Source of the DNA: Chloroflexi bacterium 54-19
Lineage (GTDB): Bacteria > Chloroflexota > Chloroflexia > Chloroheliales > Chloroheliaceae
NCBI GenBank assembly: GCA_001898225.1
Contig: MKTJ01000046.1
Location: 1-64,000, forward strand
Direction of reading: 5' to 3'
Length of the DNA: 64,000 bases
Shown: in pieces, positions 59,045 through 64,000 of the stretch
Layout of the letters: each line of letters starts with the position of its first letter
How positions within the stretch are numbered: position 1 is the first letter of the stretch
The notes under the pieces: model-generated
What the model saw: the letters and a program-made list of their open reading frames with translations, nothing else
Told to the model about the DNA's origin: nothing
The model's database searches: none
Position numbers and translations under genes: made by a program

Positions 59045-59854
59045 CTAGATAGAGACTACCGAATCGTTTTGCCTGGAAAAAACCTCGTAAAGAATGATGG
59101 AGGTGGCGATTGCCAGGTTCAGGGAATCGCTCCGGCCTTTCATGGGGATACTGACCAGCATATCACAGGCCGCTTGCTGGTAGTTTGAAAGGCCGTGTTG
59201 CTCGCTCCCCATGAGCAGGACCAGCGGTCTGGGGTAAGAAGCCGCCCGGTAATTTACCTGGGCGTTCCCACTGGCCCCGATAAGTTGGATACCCTTCCCG
59301 GCGGTCCAGGCGGCTAATTCCTCAAAAGACATTTTGATAAGATTCTGGGTGAAAACGGCTCCCATACTGGCCCGGATAGCCACCGGGTCATAGGGGTCGG
59401 TGCAGTTGCCGAGCAGGGCCAGGGTATCGAGACCGACCGCGTCGGCGGTACGGATAATCGAGCCAAGATTGCCGGGGTCCTGGATTTCGTTCAGGGCCAG
59501 GATTACCTCCGGGTTTTCTCGATCAACCTCCGGCAAACTCGACCATTTTGCTTTTAGCACGGCAGCCAGGCCCTGCGGATTTTCCTTCAGGGCAAAACTT
59601 TCAAAGACTTCCCGGCTCACTTCGACTTTGTTCAACCCGTTTGACCCGGCAGTTTTTAGAAAATCGTGGGCAAACTGGCTGGTCAGGAGTTCCGGGGCGA
59701 CCAGCAAATTTTCTATTTTATTCCCGGATTTAAGGGCCTCGACCACCAGGCGAATACCTTCAACATAGAATAGCCCGGTCTCGTCCCTGTATTTGCGCTG
59801 GCGTAACTGGCGGACCTGTTTAATGAGCGGGTTGGCTCGGCTGGAGATATACAT
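59045..59854 (-). CDS. TrmH/SpoU-family RNA 2'-O-methyltransferase
   Basis: A 269-residue SPOUT methyltransferase. The N-terminal substrate-binding domain (SRANPLIKQVRQLRQRKYRD) is followed by the trefoil-knot catalytic domain with NEIQDPGNLGSIIRTA (motif 1), VLLMGSEQHGLS (motif 2) and IPMKGRSDSLNLAIA (motif 3). It methylates ribose in rRNA or tRNA; the target is not defined. A 310-nt transcript leader with a promoter at 60170-60197 and a large hairpin precedes it. Confidence 0.92.
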   Translation of the reverse strand: MYISSRANPLIKQVRQLRQRKYRDETGLFYVEGIRLVVEALKSGNKIENLLVAPELLTSQFAHDFLKTAGSNGLNKVEVSREVFESFALKENPQGLAAVLKAKWSSLPEVDRENPEVILALNEIQDPGNLGSIIRTADAVGLDTLALLGNCTDPYDPVAIRASMGAVFTQNLIKMSFEELAAWTAGKGIQLIGASGNAQVNYRAASYPRPLVLLMGSEQHGLSNYQQAACDMLVSIPMKGRSDSLNLAIATSIILYEVFSRQNDSVVSI

Positions 59855-59970
59855 GGCATTACCGCAAAGATTCCTTCCTGAAAGTTGGGTCAGGAAAATC
59901 CGGGGTTTTATAGGTATCTAGCTACCGGCCCGGTTAACCTGAATTTTTAATTGAACTTAAAGGTAAAAGA

Positions 59971-60037
59971 AAGTAGCCCGGAGAAAGGCATAGGCCTTAC
60001 AACCCGGTAAATAGGGTATTTAGGGAGTGGGCTACTT
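59971..60037 (-). promoter_or_regulatory. Long hairpin in the TrmH-family gene leader
   Basis: AAGTAGCCC (60037-60029 on the minus strand) pairs perfectly with GGGCTACTT (59979-59971), followed by TCTTTT. Inside, TAAATA/TATTTA and AAGGC/GCCTT make sub-hairpins. The 5' arm begins in the stop codon of a small ORF (60036-60104). It could attenuate transcription. Confidence 0.45.
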
Positions 60038-60104
60038 AATTCTGAAGGAGTCTTGCTAACAACACGGCTTTTTCCAGTGCGTCTTTCTTGATTAATTGAG
60101 CCAC
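60036..60104 (-). CDS. Possible 22-codon leader ORF upstream of the TrmH-family gene
   Basis: Starts at GTG 60104 and ends at TAA 60036-60038, reading MAQLIKKDALEKAVLLARLL plus QN, a Leu-rich amphipathic helix. The stop codon is the start of the leader hairpin. There is no clear ribosome site, and the frame is open upstream to 60136. A leader peptide or a small protein; weak evidence. Confidence 0.3.
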   Translation of the reverse strand: MAQLIKKDALEKAVLLARLLQN

Positions 60105-60169
60105 CAGGATGTATCCCGGTGATACTTTCGGCAGGATTTAGTGGTAATCCTGCATGTTTAGCTGGTTAT

Positions 60170-60197
60170 AGTATACAAAAAGATGGGGAATTGTCAA
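60170..60197 (-). promoter_or_regulatory. Promoter for the TrmH-family gene leader
   Basis: On the minus strand TTGACA (60197-60192), 16 bp, TATACT (60175-60170). Start expected near 60163, about 310 bases before the coding sequence. Confidence 0.65.
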
Positions 60198-60220
60198 TAA
60201 GTTATTTTAATTATTATGAA

Positions 60221-60259
60221 AATTAAAATGCCATCCCGGTTCAACAATTTGAGATGGCA
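60221..60259 (-). terminator. Terminator of the TPR gene unit
   Basis: On the minus strand TGCCATC (60259-60253) pairs with GATGGCA (60235-60229), followed by TTTTAATTTT. Confidence 0.75.
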
Positions 60260-60286
60260 CCAGCCTTTTTAAAATATTTCGTTAAA

Positions 60287-61093
60287 CTAACCCCACTGTT
60301 TGATGGCTTTTTGGGCTAAAGCAACCAGGGCAGGGGAAGATGGTTTGATAAAAACAGTACATAGAATCAGGGCTTGCATATAAGGAACGCCGCCTGGGCT
60401 CGGTAAATTCTCAAAAAGCTCCCGGTAAACTCCTTCAACCTCGGCTTTACCCACCTTATCATTAGAAACAACCATATATAATGCCAGGATGGCCGCCTCG
60501 ACCGTCCAATCCATCGGACCGCGCGCCAGGGAAAGCAAGGCTGAACGGCGCACGCTGCCATCCCAACCGCTATCCAACCGGGCAATCAGGACTGCCGCCG
60601 CCAGTTGGACCCGTTGAAGCCAGACCCACATTGTAAATGGGGCGACACGGGCAGGCGGGTTCACCATCACGCCCAGCAAATCGTTTAAATCGTCCGGGGT
60701 CAGTTGCCGGGCATATATGCTGGCCTTGTGCCACCAGATGTCCATTTCGTAGTCGGTCAGAGCCAGTTTTGTTACGGCCTCAATTACCTTTGGCCGGGTT
60801 GGGGCCGGGAAATTCGGGTAGGGTTTGGTACCGTTATATTTCCACAGCACAAAATCAACTTTGCCACGCGGCAGGCGAGGATCAGGTTTTTGGATTTCGC
60901 TGGCGGCCAGGGTTAACCCGGCTTTGCCATAAATTTCAAGCTGGATTAGCTCGATAGCCCTGGCTGCGCTGGGTGCTTCCAGACTGCTCAAACCCACTTC
61001 TAAAGTTGGAGGGAAAGTATCTTTTTCCGACATTTGGCGGGCCAGGTTTATCGTAGCATCGGATGGTTCCGGTAAATTGTACTTGTAGGGCAC
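60287..61093 (-). CDS. C-terminal part of an amber-split TPR protein (or separate hypothetical protein)
   Basis: If started at the GTG 61093 this is 268 residues of unknown, mostly helical protein (RVAPFTMWVWLQRVQLAAAV, GPMDWTVEAAILALYMVVSN). But the frame is open upstream all the way to the TAG stop of the TPR gene at 61145-61147, and the 17 codons between read ARNHPDNNRAATLARQSV, a natural helix continuing the TPR protein. No ribosome site precedes the GTG. I read it as the 3' part of one gene broken by a single in-frame amber codon. Confidence 0.6.
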   Translation of the reverse strand: MPYKYNLPEPSDATINLARQMSEKDTFPPTLEVGLSSLEAPSAARAIELIQLEIYGKAGLTLAASEIQKPDPRLPRGKVDFVLWKYNGTKPYPNFPAPTRPKVIEAVTKLALTDYEMDIWWHKASIYARQLTPDDLNDLLGVMVNPPARVAPFTMWVWLQRVQLAAAVLIARLDSGWDGSVRRSALLSLARGPMDWTVEAAILALYMVVSNDKVGKAEVEGVYRELFENLPSPGGVPYMQALILCTVFIKPSSPALVALAQKAIKQWG

Positions 61094-61144
61094 AGACTGA
61101 CGGGCCAGGGTCGCCGCCCGGTTATTATCAGGGTGATTCCTGGC

Positions 61145-62059
61145 CTATTTTTCCAATCTTTCAGACCAATCGCCGTCCGGTTCGAGTAAGCCCTGGTAGT
61201 AAAGAACAGAAGGATAAGCCCATTGGTGTTGGGGCTCGACCTTCAAGACTTCCCGGTAAGCCTTTAGCCCTTTTTCAATTTGCCCATCCTGGCAAAGGGT
61301 ATCGCCAATATCGAGCCGGATTGCCAGGTCTTTCGGGTCATAGGAGAGGGCTTCCTGGTAAAACTGTACTGCTTCCTCAATCATGCCCTTTGCCCGGTAA
61401 ACGTTACCGAGCGCGTCAGCCGTAAAATAATCCGGGTGACTCCGGTAAGCCATGTAAGCGAGGGTAAAGGCCCGGTCCAGGTTCCCCAATTTGCGGTTCA
61501 TTATAGACAAGAACATACCGACTTTAGAGTCCTGCTCAAATTTCTCCTGGTAAGCCTCAAGAGTTTCCAGTAAATTGGAAAGATGTTGATGGTCATCCGG
61601 GCTTAAACCCGGCTTTATTTTGGAGGAAAGGTGGAACAGGAGCGGAGCCATTGTGACTGGCCGGACCGCGTTCAGTTTGGTCGTATCTTTTAACCATTCA
61701 TTCAACCAGGGCAAATATGGTAAACCCTCTATTACCTGGTAAATTTCAGCCATTATATTGAGGGCATCATCTGGCCTATCAAGTCGCCAGAAAGTGTAGG
61801 CGCGCATCGCCGCGATGGTATAGGGGACCGGAGGGTTATCCCATGTAGTCAATTCAAGAGGGAAAGGGTGGCTGGCAAGAATTTTGTCGAGTAAATTATG
61901 TGCTTCGGCATCCTGGGGTTGGAAGGCAAGCGCTTCAGCCACGTGCTCAAGCGCGTGTTTGGTTTCGCCCATGTTCAAGGCCTGAATGGCAATCTTCAAG
62001 TGGTCTTCGGGAAGTTTGTAATAATTAGCGTCGTGGTTATCTTTGGGGGTTGAAAACAT
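61145..62059 (-). CDS. TPR-repeat protein, N-terminal part before an in-frame amber stop
   Basis: 304 residues of tetratricopeptide repeats: ALNMGETKHALEHVAEALAF, AYRSHPDYFTADALGNVYRA and AVQFYQEALSYDPKDLAIRL, IEKGLKAYREVLKVEPQH. The start is the ATG at 62059, 6 bases after AAAGGTGG; the upstream in-frame TTG at 62128 has no ribosome site. It ends at TAG 61145-61147 after GDWSERLEK, in the same frame as the downstream ORF. A protein-interaction role is expected. Confidence 0.8.
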   Translation of the reverse strand: MFSTPKDNHDANYYKLPEDHLKIAIQALNMGETKHALEHVAEALAFQPQDAEAHNLLDKILASHPFPLELTTWDNPPVPYTIAAMRAYTFWRLDRPDDALNIMAEIYQVIEGLPYLPWLNEWLKDTTKLNAVRPVTMAPLLFHLSSKIKPGLSPDDHQHLSNLLETLEAYQEKFEQDSKVGMFLSIMNRKLGNLDRAFTLAYMAYRSHPDYFTADALGNVYRAKGMIEEAVQFYQEALSYDPKDLAIRLDIGDTLCQDGQIEKGLKAYREVLKVEPQHQWAYPSVLYYQGLLEPDGDWSERLEK

Positions 62060-62448
62060 TTCTTGCCACCTTTGATTTAAGTTATAGGAAAACGTGCCTT
62101 TACCAGAGTTTAAAATGTTTGAACTCAAATTACAATAAACGGAAGTACTATCTTTACTTTAAAATAGTAAAGTGGATTGGTAAAAAAGAATCCCTGTAAA
62201 AATGGGTTTTGCCACCCTACCAGCCCTGGTTTGATTTGCCCGTTCAAAACTGTTAAAATCGAGTGTGGTTTGCCCGCCGCGCTGGTTACAACTCCCGAAA
62301 TTTCGGGCCGGGCCGGGGCAACAAATGAGCAAGTTCCCGCGTTCTTTATAGCGAAGGAAGCCTAAGAACAATCACTACGAACGAAGCCATTACGGCTTTG
62401 TCCGCAATTAAAAATATTCCCGGCCTTAATCAGGAGAGATAAAGCAGT
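62060..62448. other. Divergent spacer with palindrome
   Basis: Between the TPR gene and the membrane protein gene, which point apart. Apart from the CTTTACT palindrome at 62152-62172 I see no gene; a 62-codon ORF (62177-62365) lacks any support. Confidence 0.5.
62152..62172. promoter_or_regulatory. Palindromic operator CTTTACT-N7-AGTAAAG
   Basis: A perfect 7-bp inverted repeat with 7-bp AT spacer, 93 bp before the TPR gene start. Typical size for a dimeric repressor site. Confidence 0.45.
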
Positions 62449-64000
62449 TTGGCCTTTTCAGTCAGCAATCCCGGCAATAATCCCAAAACCTCAGCTACCC
62501 ACCAGACCCTTACGCTGTCAGGCGAAGCCCCGACCGGGGCTACTTCAACCACGCCCCGGCTCGAACGCTACTGCCCCGATTTAAAGGAAATCCGGGCCAA
62601 AGCCTGGCGGGCTATCTGGTCGCCCTTTAGCCTGGCCGTGCTGGTCCTCGCCGTGATAATCGTGACGGTGGCCTATCAGGCTCGGCCCGGTTACGACATC
62701 AAGTTGGGCGGTGGTTTTGATACACCTTACCTGAACCTGGCCGAAGGGGGCTTTGGGCAACCGGTCCAATCGGTGCCCGACACGGCAGCCGCAAATGAAG
62801 GCGAGAGCAGCGCTCATTCCGATACACCCGCCACTACCTCTACACCCGCGACCCAGGCGACTGCTCCCGAAGAAATCTCGCAAAGCTATCGCTGGACCCG
62901 CGCCCGGCCCATTCTGCTCTTGCCCGGCATCGGGGCTGCCCCAACCCGTGTCACCTTACAGGCAACCGGCTCCCCGCTTTACCCAACGGGCCAGCATGTC
63001 GAAGTTCTGGTCAACGGCTCTCCTTTCAACGCTTTCGACCTTAAGCCGGGCGCGCCGATAGTCCAGGCCCTCAATATTCCGGCAGACCGGCTATCCGGCG
63101 GCAACCTGGCCCTTGAAATGCGGGTTACTCCCAACGGTCCCGCCGATACTTCTTTGCTAAAACGCTACCCCGGCACCTTTATCGCCATTGATAAAATTGA
63201 CGGCCAGACCGTTTACCAGGGCCAGACCGGCTTCAAACTTTACACCGCAACTATCGAGGCCCAAACGGGAGCGTCTGGCCTGGTTGTCCCGCCCGTCAGC
63301 ATCCTGCTGGCCCTGGCAATTTCCGGCTGGCTCCTCTATTTTGGCCTAACCTATGCCGGGTTGCGGCGAAGCTGGGCTTTTGGCGCGGCGGCGGTCGTGC
63401 TGGTCGTGGCCGGGGTAGCGCTGGCTTTCTCACGGTTGAGCCTGACTATTTTTACGGGACGGCTGGCTCTTTTGCTGTTGGTGACGGTCATTCTTTTGCC
63501 GGTGCTGGATTGGCTGGTCCCCCGCCTGATGCGTCACTGGAATCTGCCGTTGCCGCGCTGGGCCTGGCAGGGTTTGCTCGTCATGTTTTTAGTAGCGATG
63601 CTGGGACGGGGTGGCGGTGTCCTCTATCCGCACACTCAGATTATCGACCAGCCCTATCACCTGAACCAGATTGGCCTGATTCTGCACGACCCGAACGGTA
63701 TCTTGAGCGGCATCGTCAACGAGTTTACCAATAAACAGCCTTCCAAAGTGCCTGACCAGTGGGGCAACCAGGCCATCATCCCCTACTCGACCATCAGCTA
63801 TTTTGAATTGGCCCCTATCGCGGCCCTGCCGGTTGACCCTGCCATCAGCGTGAACCTCTTTAACGTCTTGCTCGACGCGGTGCGGGTCTTTGTCATCTTT
63901 GGTATCGCCGTCCTGCTCGGCGCGGGGGCGCGAGCGGCCCTGGTCGCTGCCGGGTTTTACATGATTATCCCCTGCACCTGGATGCTGAATAGCTGGGGCA
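62449..64000 (+). CDS. Large multi-membrane-spanning protein, 3' end outside window
   Basis: Open from TTG 62449 to the end of the window (517 codons so far). A cytosolic lead (to about 50) precedes the first membrane segment (SLAVLVLAVIIVTVAYQ, about 60-78), a large extracytoplasmic domain (to about 280) with a Thr/Ala/Glu-rich patch and beta strands (LEMRVTPNG, FIAIDKIDGQTVYQ), then many membrane segments. HTQIIDQPYHLNQI resembles the first acidic loop of GT-C glycosyltransferases placed after an unusual N-terminal domain. An in-frame TAA just upstream at 62440 makes TTG the first possible start; AGGAG lies 12 bases away. Function unknown. Confidence 0.72.
   Translation, partial: MAFSVSNPGNNPKTSATHQTLTLSGEAPTGATSTTPRLERYCPDLKEIRAKAWRAIWSPFSLAVLVLAVIIVTVAYQARPGYDIKLGGGFDTPYLNLAEGGFGQPVQSVPDTAAANEGESSAHSDTPATTSTPATQATAPEEISQSYRWTRARPILLLPGIGAAPTRVTLQATGSPLYPTGQHVEVLVNGSPFNAFDLKPGAPIVQALNIPADRLSGGNLALEMRVTPNGPADTSLLKRYPGTFIAIDKIDGQTVYQGQTGFKLYTATIEAQTGASGLVVPPVSILLALAISGWLLYFGLTYAGLRRSWAFGAAAVVLVVAGVALAFSRLSLTIFTGRLALLLLVTVILLPVLDWLVPRLMRHWNLPLPRWAWQGLLVMFLVAMLGRGGGVLYPHTQIIDQPYHLNQIGLILHDPNGILSGIVNEFTNKQPSKVPDQWGNQAIIPYSTISYFELAPIAALPVDPAISVNLFNVLLDAVRVFVIFGIAVLLGAGARAALVAAGFYMIIPCTWMLNSWG

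Overview
The window reads as a chromosomal segment of a free-living bacterium with dense coding, short AT-rich spacers, frequent GTG/TTG starts and no phage, IS, CRISPR or rRNA. The gene content (an ABC transporter with two N-terminal FHA domains, a YkcB-type GT39 membrane protein with a Gly-rich tail, a repeated large exported domain fused to an L,D-transpeptidase, a NurA nuclease, iron-sulfur uracil-DNA glycosylase, GH36 and ROK) makes Chloroflexota my best guess. That is inference only; no rRNA or universal marker was compared.

Layout. 1-6.3 kb: aminotransferase, then a minus-strand block guaA, OmpR-type regulator, hybrid-like kinase and a single-domain receiver. 6.4-10.6 kb: RusA-like resolvase, recG and a DegV protein. 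10.8-14.7 kb: LysR regulator, nucleotidyltransferase, UDG, thioesterase and SUKH protein. 14.8-20.1 kb: FHA-ABC exporter, hydrolase preceded by tandem CRP/FNR-like sites, adenylate kinase and a DUF4342-like protein. 20.3-28.6 kb: a hydrolase behind a riboswitch-like leader, HEAT protein, aminotransferase, NYN protein, FemAB ligase, GT39-like membrane protein, unknown gene and heme oxygenase. 28.7-33.4 kb: L,D-transpeptidase, broken methyltransferase, NurA and an APH-like kinase. 33.6-38.6 kb: a heterodimeric ABC exporter behind a consensus promoter bracketed by an inverted repeat, then tyrS with a Tyr-codon leader ORF and attenuator. 38.7-49.8 kb: hydratase, Imm5-like protein, paralogous exported protein, YkcB-like transferase, aldo/keto reductase plus glycerate kinase, lipoprotein, LysR/GNAT pair. 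49.8-56.0 kb: small membrane proteins, VOC protein, ROK regulator and alpha-galactosidase. 56.1-64 kb: two tRNA-Ser genes, ABC exporter, TrmH-family methyltransferase with a structured leader, a TPR gene split by an in-frame amber codon, and a large membrane protein that runs off the window.

Themes. Several genes serve the envelope (FemAB, L,D-transpeptidase, two GT39-like proteins, four ABC exporter genes) and several serve DNA repair (RusA, RecG, UDG, NurA). The strongest unexpected signal is the tyrS leader at 38440-38617: a promoter, a 23-27 codon ORF with three consecutive Tyr codons, and mutually exclusive antiterminator and terminator hairpins. Other signals worth attention are a four-stem RNA domain at 20355-20486, a palindromic repeat family (CGTT-N-AACG pairs around a GC hairpin) that has entered a coding region, a kinase with a destroyed N-box, and the amber-split TPR gene.
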